From positions 1 to 56,834 of the forward strand of contig CATZDY010000002.1 in assembly GCA_958417755.1 (NCBI GenBank): 56,834 nucleotides of DNA, written 5' to 3'. Source of the stretch: an uncultured Peptococcaceae bacterium. GTDB lineage: Bacteria > Bacillota > Desulfotomaculia > Desulfotomaculales > Desulfocucumaceae. Position numbers and translations under genes: made by a program. Positions 35,854 to 43,568 of the stretch are shown one piece after another; the first letter of the stretch is position 1; every line of letters starts with the position of its first letter. The notes under the pieces are model-generated. The model saw nothing but the letters and a program-made list of their open reading frames with translations. It had not been told where the DNA came from and ran no database searches.

Positions 35854-38800
35854 ATGAGTACAAATAAGGTAGGAGCCGTGCTGGTATTGGGTTCAGGAAT
35901 TGCTGGCATTCAAGCTTCCCTTGATTTGGCCGAGTCCGGCTATTATGTATACCTGGTGGAGAAAAAACCAGCAATCGGCGGTACCATGCCCATGTTGGAT
36001 AAAACTTTTCCCACCAATGACTGTTCCATGTGCATCTTGTCTCCCAAACTCGTGGATTGTGGACGCCATCTGAATATTCAGACATTAACCGATTCCGAGC
36101 TTGTGGATTTACAAGGAGAACCAGGGAATTTCAAAGCCACTATTTTGCGGAAAGCTCGTTTTATCGATCCCGTAAAATGTACTGGTTGTGGTTCTTGTGC
36201 AGAAGCTTGTCCCATGAAGGTTGATGATGAATTCAACCAAAATTTAGATAAAAGAAAAGCTGTTTATAAATTGTATGCCCAAGCATATCCCAATGCCTAT
36301 GCCATTGATAAAAACAAATGTTTACGCTTAAAAAATCCAAAGGCTTGCGGAAAATGTCTGGAAGCTTGTCAAGCTGGGGCCATTGACCATACTATGGCGG
36401 ATGAAACCATTGAATTAGATGTGGGATCCGTTATCTTAATGCCTGGTTTTGAAACATTCCAAGCAGAACGGCTCGAATATTATGGATATGGCAAATTCGC
36501 TAATGTATTGACTAGTTTAGAATTCGAACGTATTTTAAGTGCCTCTGGTCCTTTTGGCGGACATTTGATTCGTCCATCAGATCATAAAGAACCACAAAAG
36601 GTGGCTTGGATTCAATGCGTTGGTTCTCGTAATTGCCGCTTAGATCATAATTATTGTTCTTCCGTTTGTTGTATGTATGCCATCAAAGAAGCCGTGATTG
36701 CCAAAGAACATACTCCCTATGATTTGGATGCGGCAATTTTCTATATGGATATGCGGACTTACGGCAAAGAATTTGAAAAATATTATGACCGTGCCAAACA
36801 TGACAATGGTGTACGGTTTATTCGTTCAAGAATTTTTGAGGTGGTAGAAACCACTGATGGTAGTGGCAATGTAAAAATTCGCTATGCCAATGAAGACGGT
36901 ACCATTGGGGAAGAAGAATTCGATATGGTGGTCTTGTCTGTAGGTTTAGAGCCACCAAAACAACTAATAGAATTAGCTGATAAATTGGGGGTAACCCTCA
37001 ATGAATTCAATTTTGCAGAACCGCCCAGCTTTACAGGGGTAGGAACCAACAAACCTGGTATTTATGTAGCTGGTGCCTTTAGTGGTCCCAGGGATATTCC
37101 TGAGACAGTGATGCAAGCCAGTGCAGCGGCTGCTGATTCTGCTGCCATTCTCTCCGATGTGCGGGGTACAATGGTGAAAAAGAAAGAATATCCTGCAGAA
37201 AAAGATGTAACCGGAGAAATTGTTCGTACCGGTGTGTTTGTCTGTCATTGCGGCATTAACATCGGCAGTGTTGTCAATGTGCCGGAAGTGGTAGCATACG
37301 CCAAAACTTTGCCTGGTGTGGTTTTGGCAGATGAAAAAATTTATGCTTGTTCCCAAGACTCTTCTGCCCAAATAAAAGAAGCCATTGAAACCTATGGCTT
37401 AAATCGAGTGGTGGTTGCATCTTGCAGCCCAAGAACCCATGAGCCCATGTTCCAAGAAACCCTGAAAGAAGCAGGGATAAATCCCAATTTGTTTGAAATG
37501 GCCAATATCAGGGATCATTGCTCTTGGGTACACCAAAGCAACCCGGTGGAAGCAACCCAAAAAGCCAAAGATTTGGTAAAAATGGCTGTTTATAAAGCCT
37601 CTTTATTAGAACCAGTGCAACCAGTTAGTTTGGATATGAGCCACGACGCCTTAGTGGTAGGGGGCGGTATTTCAGGACTCAATGCTGCCTTGAACATGGC
37701 CCAACAGGGCTTTAAAGTAAGCTTGGTGGAACGGGATGAAAAATTAGGTGGTTTGGCTTGCCGCATCCGTTATGGCATGAAAGGGGAAGATGTGCAAGCA
37801 TATCTAACAGATCTCATTGCCCAAGTAGAAGCCAACCCATTGATTGATATTCAGTTGGGGACAGAAATCGCTGATGTAAAAGGGTTTGTAGGGAACTTTG
37901 AAACGGTTTTAAAAAATGGAACAAAAATTACCCATGGGGTCGCCATCATTGCCACAGGGGCTAAACCATTCAAAACCACAGAATATTTGAATGGTCAACA
38001 TCCTGCTGTAAAAACTTTGCTGGAACAAGAGGCTGATATAGCGGAAGGCAACCTAAGCAATGCCAAGAATGTTGTGTTCATCCAATGTGTTGGTTCCAGG
38101 GAACCGGAAAGACCTTACTGTAGCCGAATTTGTTGCACAAAATCCATCAAACAAGCGTTACAAATCAAAAAAGCCAATCCCAATACCAATGTATACATTT
38201 TATACCGGGATATTCGGACCTATGGTATGCATGAACAGTTATATACAGAAGCACGTCGCAATGGGGTTATTTTCATTCGTTATTCAGTGGATAACAAACC
38301 CCAAGTGGAAGCTTTTGGGGATAAACTCAATATCACTGTAACAGATCATGTATTGGGACGGCCCATTAAGATTGAAGCGGATCGAATTGCCATTGCTGCT
38401 GCCATGGTAGCTGAAGATAATAAACAATTGTCAAAATTTTTCAAGGTTCCGTTGAATCAAGAAGGTTTCTTCTTGGAAGCGCACTTAAAATTACGTCCTG
38501 TGGACTTTAGTACAGATGGTGTTTTCATGTGTGGCTTGGCTCATGCACCGAAAGATTTGGATGAAAACATTGCCCAAGCAAAGGCTGCTGTAGCCCGGGC
38601 CTGTACTGTGCTAACCAAGGAAGCCATCCAAGTAGAAGGAAAATGCGCCATTGTCAATAAGAGAAAATGTACTGCTTGCGGTACCTGTGAAGATGTGTGT
38701 CCAGCCAAAGCCATTGCTGTGAATGTTGAGGAAAGAGTCGCTGTGGTAAATGAAGCATTATGTAAAGGTTGTGGAGCTTGCGCTTCTTCTTGCCGCTGCG

Positions 38801-38862
38801 GTGCATTGAATATTAAAGGATGTACCAACGAACAGATTATGGCCATGGTTGGTGCGTTATAG
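35854..38862 (+). CDS. hdrA: HdrA-like flavoprotein, tandem two-module form
   Basis: This 1002-residue protein contains two HdrA-type flavin modules in one chain. Module one has GSGIAGIQASLDLAESG (residues 13-29), TNDCSMCILSPK, ferredoxin motifs CTGCGSCAEACP and CGKCLEAC, then VCHCGIN, YACSQD and ASCSPRTHEP, which mark the HdrA cluster region. Module two starts with VVGGGISGLNAAL near residue 600. Two more [4Fe-4S] motifs end the chain. It is likely the bifurcating hub for the MvhD/Flx-type proteins encoded next. AGGAGG is 17 bases from the ATG, and a 3-codon mini-ORF overlaps the start. Confidence 0.9.
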   Translation: MSTNKVGAVLVLGSGIAGIQASLDLAESGYYVYLVEKKPAIGGTMPMLDKTFPTNDCSMCILSPKLVDCGRHLNIQTLTDSELVDLQGEPGNFKATILRKARFIDPVKCTGCGSCAEACPMKVDDEFNQNLDKRKAVYKLYAQAYPNAYAIDKNKCLRLKNPKACGKCLEACQAGAIDHTMADETIELDVGSVILMPGFETFQAERLEYYGYGKFANVLTSLEFERILSASGPFGGHLIRPSDHKEPQKVAWIQCVGSRNCRLDHNYCSSVCCMYAIKEAVIAKEHTPYDLDAAIFYMDMRTYGKEFEKYYDRAKHDNGVRFIRSRIFEVVETTDGSGNVKIRYANEDGTIGEEEFDMVVLSVGLEPPKQLIELADKLGVTLNEFNFAEPPSFTGVGTNKPGIYVAGAFSGPRDIPETVMQASAAAADSAAILSDVRGTMVKKKEYPAEKDVTGEIVRTGVFVCHCGINIGSVVNVPEVVAYAKTLPGVVLADEKIYACSQDSSAQIKEAIETYGLNRVVVASCSPRTHEPMFQETLKEAGINPNLFEMANIRDHCSWVHQSNPVEATQKAKDLVKMAVYKASLLEPVQPVSLDMSHDALVVGGGISGLNAALNMAQQGFKVSLVERDEKLGGLACRIRYGMKGEDVQAYLTDLIAQVEANPLIDIQLGTEIADVKGFVGNFETVLKNGTKITHGVAIIATGAKPFKTTEYLNGQHPAVKTLLEQEADIAEGNLSNAKNVVFIQCVGSREPERPYCSRICCTKSIKQALQIKKANPNTNVYILYRDIRTYGMHEQLYTEARRNGVIFIRYSVDNKPQVEAFGDKLNITVTDHVLGRPIKIEADRIAIAAAMVAEDNKQLSKFFKVPLNQEGFFLEAHLKLRPVDFSTDGVFMCGLAHAPKDLDENIAQAKAAVARACTVLTKEAIQVEGKCAIVNKRKCTACGTCEDVCPAKAIAVNVEERVAVVNEALCKGCGACASSCRCGALNIKGCTNEQIMAMVGAL

Positions 38863-38880
38863 CAAGGGAGGGATATGGTT

Positions 38881-39324
38881 ATGGAATGGGAACCCAAAAT
38901 CATTGCGTTTTTATGCAACTGGTGTAGTTATGGGGGAGCCGATTTGGCCGGGGTAAGCCGCATTCAGTATCCCCCCAATATTCGGGTCGTTCGTGTGCCT
39001 TGTTCAGGTCGCATGAATCCTCTGTTTATTTTAACTGCTTTGAAAAATGGTGCTGATGGCGTACTTACATCTGGTTGTCATCCTGGAGATTGCCACTATA
39101 CTAGCGGCAACTATGTAGCCAGAAGAAAGTTTGCTTTGATGAAAAATCTTATCAATTATATGGGAATAGATGCGGATAGAATGAATTTCTCCTGGGTATC
39201 TGCAGCAGAAGGCGGACGTTTTGCTGAAGTTGTAAAAGGAGTAACGGAAAGAGTGAAAAACCTTGGGCCCAGCAAAGGGTTAATTCCCAGTGAATCGGGG
39301 TGTGATTGCGGATGCAAAAAATAG
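38881..39324 (+). CDS. MvhD/FlxD-like iron-sulfur subunit
   Basis: This 147-residue MvhD-family protein is the small [2Fe-2S] electron bridge that docks on HdrA. Conserved Cys occur in FLCNWCSYGGADLAG, VPCSGRM and SGCHPGDCHY. It has an added Cys-rich C-terminus (CDCGCKK). ATG 38881 is preferred because AAGGGAGGG lies 8 bases upstream; ATG 38875 is only 2 bases away. A paralogue lies at 48.0 kb with the Met proteins. Confidence 0.9.
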   Translation: MEWEPKIIAFLCNWCSYGGADLAGVSRIQYPPNIRVVRVPCSGRMNPLFILTALKNGADGVLTSGCHPGDCHYTSGNYVARRKFALMKNLINYMGIDADRMNFSWVSAAEGGRFAEVVKGVTERVKNLGPSKGLIPSESGCDCGCKK

Positions 39325-40262
39325 AAGCAGCCATACAAGATGCTGCAAAAACATTATTAACAGAAAACAAAGTTGAGCTGGTGATTGGTTTTTCCAATGG
39401 CAGTTTGCCTCTCCGTGGTACTCCCTGTTTTATTCGCAAGGCTGATGATGCAGGCACATTGACTTGGAATTATGGTTGTGAAAACAATCTGACCAATTAC
39501 TTGCGCAACAGAACAGAGAAAACAGCTGTGGTGGCCAAAGGCTGCGATACCAGAGCCATTGTAGCCCTGATAAAGGAAAACCAAATCAATCGCGATAATC
39601 TTTATATTATCGGTATACCTTGCAAGGGTATGATTGATCGCCATAAAGTAGATGCCTTGTTAGAGGGAAAAGAACTATTAGAAACCGAGGACAAAGGAGA
39701 TACCATTGTTCTAAAAGGAAAAAACTTTTCCCAAGAAGCTAAAGTGGATGAGCTATATCACGATACATGCAAAACCTGTGGCTATGGAACCCCAGTAATT
39801 TATGATATGTTGATTGGAGATCCGGTGCCAGCTAAGGAAGATACCTATGCAGATATTACTTCCTTTGAAGCAAAGTCAGCATTAGAACGAAATCAATTGT
39901 TAGCTGAAGATCTTTCCAAATGTATTCGTTGTTATGCATGTCGCAATGTTTGTCCTATGTGTTATTGCGCCGAGTGTTTTGTGGATTGTTCAACTCCTGT
40001 ATGGATTGATAAAGCACCGAATACGGCTGATAATATGATGTTCCAAGCAGTCAGAGTTTTGCATTTGGCTGGCCGTTGTGTGGACTGTGGAGCTTGTGAC
40101 CGAGCTTGTCCCATGGGAATTAATCTTCGGGGTATTACCCGCAAGATGGTAAAAGATGTAAAAGAATTGTTTGGGTATGAAGCGGGCGTCAATATGGAAG
40201 ATAAACCTGCCCTATCTGACTATACCGTTGATGACCCCGAATCTTTCTTGGTGAAGGAGTGA
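39312..40262 (+). CDS. FrhB/FlxC-like Fe-S protein
   Basis: This 316-residue protein has an N-terminal domain like the F420-hydrogenase beta (FrhB) family (GCDTRAIVALI, GIPCKGMID, CKTCGYGTP). A C-terminal dicluster ferredoxin follows with CIRCYACRNVCPMCYC and CVDCGACDRACP. It overlaps the end of the mvhD-like gene by 13 bases. With the next two genes it resembles the Flx set that brings NAD(P)H electrons to Hdr. Use of F420 itself is not implied. ATG 39312 is chosen, but its ribosome binding site is weak. Confidence 0.78.
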   Translation: MQKIEAAIQDAAKTLLTENKVELVIGFSNGSLPLRGTPCFIRKADDAGTLTWNYGCENNLTNYLRNRTEKTAVVAKGCDTRAIVALIKENQINRDNLYIIGIPCKGMIDRHKVDALLEGKELLETEDKGDTIVLKGKNFSQEAKVDELYHDTCKTCGYGTPVIYDMLIGDPVPAKEDTYADITSFEAKSALERNQLLAEDLSKCIRCYACRNVCPMCYCAECFVDCSTPVWIDKAPNTADNMMFQAVRVLHLAGRCVDCGACDRACPMGINLRGITRKMVKDVKELFGYEAGVNMEDKPALSDYTVDDPESFLVKE

Positions 40263-40263
40263 G

Positions 40264-41289
40264 ATGAAGAGGATGATGATGAGCAAACATACTATTACCG
40301 GATTATTGGATAAATTGATGGACCAATATCAAGTCTTTGCTCCGGTGAAAGAGGGTTCTTACTCATTGTTCAAGCAAATCAGGTCCAGTGAAAAAGTAGA
40401 TTTGTCTGGTAAGAACACCAAAATTCCGCCCAAAGGGATCCTTTTTCCTCAGTCCGAAAAACTGTTTCAATACAGTGTGACCAAGGAAGGCGCCCAATTG
40501 GAAGAATGCATTGATACCCAACAAAAAGTTATCTTTGGCCTGCGTCCTTGTGATGCGAAAAGTTTGCTTTTATTGGACAATGTATTCAAAAATGATCAAT
40601 ATGAAGATCCCTATTATCTCACCCGGCGGGAAAATACCTTTTTGGTTGGCATTGGCTGCAATGAACCCCTAAGTACTTGTTTTTGTACATCCATGGGCGG
40701 GGGGCCTTTTGACAGCACAGGACTAGATGTCCTGTTGGTTGATGTGGGAAATCAATATGTAGTAGAAGCAATGACTGAAAAGGGTAAAACCTTGATTGCC
40801 CAATGGGGTACCACTGAAGCCGATACAGCAGCAAAGGATGCAGCGGCAAAGGTAAAAGAACAAGCGACTCTTTCCTGCACAGTGGATACCACAGGCTTAA
40901 AAGAAAAATTAGATACAGGTTTTGATAATCCTGTATGGGATACAATTTATCAAAAATGTGTAGGCTGTGGTTCTTGTACTTATTCTTGCCCCACTTGCCA
41001 TTGCTTTGATATTATTGATGATGCTGTGGATTGCAACGGTTGTCGTATTCGTAACTGGGATTCATGTATGTATCCTTTGTTTACACTGCACGGTTCAGGG
41101 CACAATCCCCGTACCAGTGGCAAAGAACGCATGCGTCAGCGGTTAATGCATAAATTCAAATACTTTGTAGACAACTTCCAGGCAACAGCCTGTGTAGGTT
41201 GTGGCAGATGCATAAAGAATTGCCCCGTGAATCTGGACATCAGGGATATGTTGGCGGATATCTTGGGGTCGGAAGCGAGGGATCAATAA
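40264..41289 (+). CDS. AsrA/FlxB-like 4Fe-4S dicluster protein
   Basis: This 341-residue protein resembles AsrA/HyhB/FlxB electron-transfer subunits. It has FGLRPCDAKSLLLLDN in the N-terminal half and two [4Fe-4S] motifs at the C-terminus, CVGCGSCTYSCPTCHC and CVGCGRCIKNCP. GAAGGAGTGAG precedes the ATG, which lies one base after the previous stop. Its stop overlaps the next start by one base (TAATG), so it is translationally coupled to the FAD/NAD(P) protein. It should relay electrons from that protein toward MvhD and HdrA. Confidence 0.85.
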   Translation: MKRMMMSKHTITGLLDKLMDQYQVFAPVKEGSYSLFKQIRSSEKVDLSGKNTKIPPKGILFPQSEKLFQYSVTKEGAQLEECIDTQQKVIFGLRPCDAKSLLLLDNVFKNDQYEDPYYLTRRENTFLVGIGCNEPLSTCFCTSMGGGPFDSTGLDVLLVDVGNQYVVEAMTEKGKTLIAQWGTTEADTAAKDAAAKVKEQATLSCTVDTTGLKEKLDTGFDNPVWDTIYQKCVGCGSCTYSCPTCHCFDIIDDAVDCNGCRIRNWDSCMYPLFTLHGSGHNPRTSGKERMRQRLMHKFKYFVDNFQATACVGCGRCIKNCPVNLDIRDMLADILGSEARDQ

Positions 41290-42131
41290 TGGCAAAAAAT
41301 CCATATCTACCGCTCCCCATGAAGTTGGTGAAAAACTTTACTGAAACAGAAGATAAATTGATTCATACTTTTACCTTTGAATTTTTAAGTCCAGAAGATG
41401 AGCAAAGTTTTTCCTATATGCCCGGGCAATTTGCTGAAATCTGTGTATTTGGGAAAGGAGAAGCACCCTTTGGGATTGCCTCCTCTCCCACTGAACCAGG
41501 ACAACTAAAATTTTCAGTGAATAAAGTGGGCGTGGTTTCCACTGCTTTGCAAGTCATGGAAGAAGGCACAATCGTTGGCATACGCGGTCCCTTGGGAAAC
41601 TATTATCCTATTGAACAAATGAAAGGGAAAAACATTGTCATCATTGGCGGTGGTTTTGCCTTTACAACCCTCAGGGCTTTGGTTACCTATATCTTACAAC
41701 CAGAGCATAGGGGAGATTATGGCAAACTCACTGTTATCTATGGTGCTAGAAATCCTGGGCTTTTATTGTATAAAGAAGAATTGGCAGCTTGGGAAAAACG
41801 TTCAGACATTGATTTGGTTTGTACCATTGACCGGCCGGCAGAAGGTTGGAATGGGAAAGTAGGATTTGTTCCTGATATCACCAAAGAAGTAGCACCCAGT
41901 GCGGATAATACAGTGGCCATTATATGTGGTCCTCCGGTGATGATTAAATTTACCATGCCTGTTTTGGAAAATTGCGGTTTCAAACCAGAACAAATTATTA
42001 TGTCCTTGGAAAATCGCATGAAATGCGGCATCGGCATGTGCGGACGTTGTAATGTTGGCAATAAATACGTTTGCAAAGATGGTCCTGTTTTCACCAAAGC
42101 AGAATTAAACCAATTGCCCGGAGAGTATTAA
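41289..42131 (+). CDS. FAD/NAD(P)-binding oxidoreductase (AsrB/FlxA-like)
   Basis: This 280-residue ferredoxin-NADP-reductase-fold protein is related to PyrK, AsrB and FlxA. The FAD part includes MPGQFAEICVFG and PFGIASSP, the NAD(P) part IIGGGFAFTTLRAL, and the C-terminal cluster motif MKCGIGMCGRC...YVCKDGP binds a [2Fe-2S] centre. It likely oxidises NADH or NADPH for the HdrA system. ATG 41289 is used because the upstream part of this frame is only a read-through of the previous gene. Confidence 0.87.
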   Translation: MAKNPYLPLPMKLVKNFTETEDKLIHTFTFEFLSPEDEQSFSYMPGQFAEICVFGKGEAPFGIASSPTEPGQLKFSVNKVGVVSTALQVMEEGTIVGIRGPLGNYYPIEQMKGKNIVIIGGGFAFTTLRALVTYILQPEHRGDYGKLTVIYGARNPGLLLYKEELAAWEKRSDIDLVCTIDRPAEGWNGKVGFVPDITKEVAPSADNTVAIICGPPVMIKFTMPVLENCGFKPEQIIMSLENRMKCGIGMCGRCNVGNKYVCKDGPVFTKAELNQLPGEY

Positions 42132-42141
42132 TTTCTTTATC

Positions 42142-42168
42142 TGGCATTTCGGTTTAACCGAAATGCCA
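42142..42168. terminator. Hairpin between FlxA-like and HdrD-like genes
   Basis: TGGCATTTCGGTT (42142-42154) and AACCGAAATGCCA (42156-42168) form a near-continuous inverted repeat. There is no T run on the plus strand, so it may be an RNA-processing or attenuation element rather than a full terminator. Confidence 0.45.
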
Positions 42169-42212
42169 CCAAAAATATTTGTTGAAAAGCTCCAGTGAGG
42201 GGAGGACGTATA

Positions 42213-43445
42213 ATGGAAGCAATTACTGCTGCGGATGTGAATCCCAATTTTAGAGAAGAAGTGGCTGGTTGGATGAAAAACTATGATTTTTCCCAATGCT
42301 TGGCCTGTGGCATGTGTACTGCCGGTTGTCCTTATTCAGATATCCATGAAAATCAAGATCCCCGTAAATTTATACGTAAAATTGTGTTGGGCTTAAAAGA
42401 TGAGCTATGGAACGATCCCTATGTGTGGTATTGCACCATGTGTGAACGTTGTACCATCGAATGTCCCATGAACATCAATGTGGCTGCATTGGTTCGAACC
42501 ATTCGGGGCAAGTCCAGGGATAAAGATCACATTCCTGGCTATCTCCAAACCATTGCCAGAGAACATATTGAATCCGGCAACCAAATGAATGTAGGCCAAG
42601 AAGATTATGAAGAAACCTTGGAATGGATTCAGGATGAATTAAGAGAAGAGCTGGAAGATCCGGATTATGAAATTCCTTTGAACAAAGAAGGCGCGCAATA
42701 TTTTTATGGTTTTAATGCCAGGGATATTAAATTCTATCCCAATGAATTGCAAGCCACATTGAAAATATTCTATGCTGCTGGTATTGATTATACCATTAGC
42801 ACAAAACGTTGGGATGCTACCAACATTGCTCTATTCACAGGTCAAGACGATGATTTTGTCAATATTTCCAAGCCCATTTGGGAAGAATTTACCCGGCTTG
42901 GCTGTAAAGAATTCATTGTCACAGAATGTGGCCACGCTTTTCGTAGTATGAAATGGGGCGAAAGAACCTTTTGGGATGGCCCCAGAATCAAAATGCGCCA
43001 TATTTTAGAGCTCCTCAATGATTTGGTAAAAGAAGGAAAATTACTTTTGGATCCCGATGCCATCACAGAAATTGTTACTTATCATGATCCCTGCAATACA
43101 GCCCGTAAAGAAGGGGTATGGGAAGCTCCCAGAGAACTGATTAAAAGTTTTATTAAAAACTTCCATGATATGAACCCCAATGGCAAAATGAATTATTGTT
43201 GTGGCGGTGGCGGTGGGGCAATGGCCATGCCGGAATACAATGAAATTCGTAAAGCCAAAGGAAAACGCAAAGTGGATCAAGTGATGGCCACAGAGGCGGA
43301 AATCGTCATTGTTCCTTGTCATAACTGCATGGACCAATTTAATGATTTAAACAAATGGTATCCTGATACAAAAGGCAAATCTTCTAACATGCATATGTGT
43401 TCTTTGATGGAAAGAGCCTTGATATTGCCTAAAAAAGAGCAATAA
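42213..43445 (+). CDS. HdrD/HmcF-like (Fe-S)-binding protein
   Basis: This 410-residue protein fuses an HdrC-like dicluster ferredoxin (CLACGMCTAGCP and CTMCERCTIECP, residues 25-85) to an HdrB-like part. Only the second CCG-type motif is clear: DPCNTARK, then NYCCGGGGG and VPCHNC. The first CCG domain has lost most Cys. Such proteins handle thiol/disulfide or quinone-linked electrons in Hdr, Hmc and Dsr complexes. The substrate is unknown. ATG 42213 follows GGGGAGG. A strong terminator ends this unit. Confidence 0.82.
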   Translation: MEAITAADVNPNFREEVAGWMKNYDFSQCLACGMCTAGCPYSDIHENQDPRKFIRKIVLGLKDELWNDPYVWYCTMCERCTIECPMNINVAALVRTIRGKSRDKDHIPGYLQTIAREHIESGNQMNVGQEDYEETLEWIQDELREELEDPDYEIPLNKEGAQYFYGFNARDIKFYPNELQATLKIFYAAGIDYTISTKRWDATNIALFTGQDDDFVNISKPIWEEFTRLGCKEFIVTECGHAFRSMKWGERTFWDGPRIKMRHILELLNDLVKEGKLLLDPDAITEIVTYHDPCNTARKEGVWEAPRELIKSFIKNFHDMNPNGKMNYCCGGGGGAMAMPEYNEIRKAKGKRKVDQVMATEAEIVIVPCHNCMDQFNDLNKWYPDTKGKSSNMHMCSLMERALILPKKEQ

Positions 43446-43474
43446 GAACGTTTTTTATAAAAACAATCAAATTA

Positions 43475-43522
43475 GTGAAAAACGACCACATTTTGCCATA
43501 GCAAAGTGGGGTCGCTTTTCAC
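43475..43522. terminator. Terminator between the two hdrA units
   Basis: GTGAAAA-CGACC-TTTTGC pairs with GCAAA-GGTCG-TTTTCAC as a long imperfect stem with A- and T-rich ends. It separates the Flx/HdrD block from the HdrA-GltD/Met block, which must therefore have its own promoter in the short gap 43523-43565. Confidence 0.75.
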
Positions 43523-43568
43523 GTCATTTTCTGCGGTATACAAATAATATACCAGAGGGACGGATGTG

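Noticed and set aside
41199..41288. A 30-residue N-terminal extension of the FAD/NAD(P) oxidoreductase
   Set aside because: It overlaps the previous gene's ferredoxin region. The TAATG junction at 41287-41291 marks the real start.
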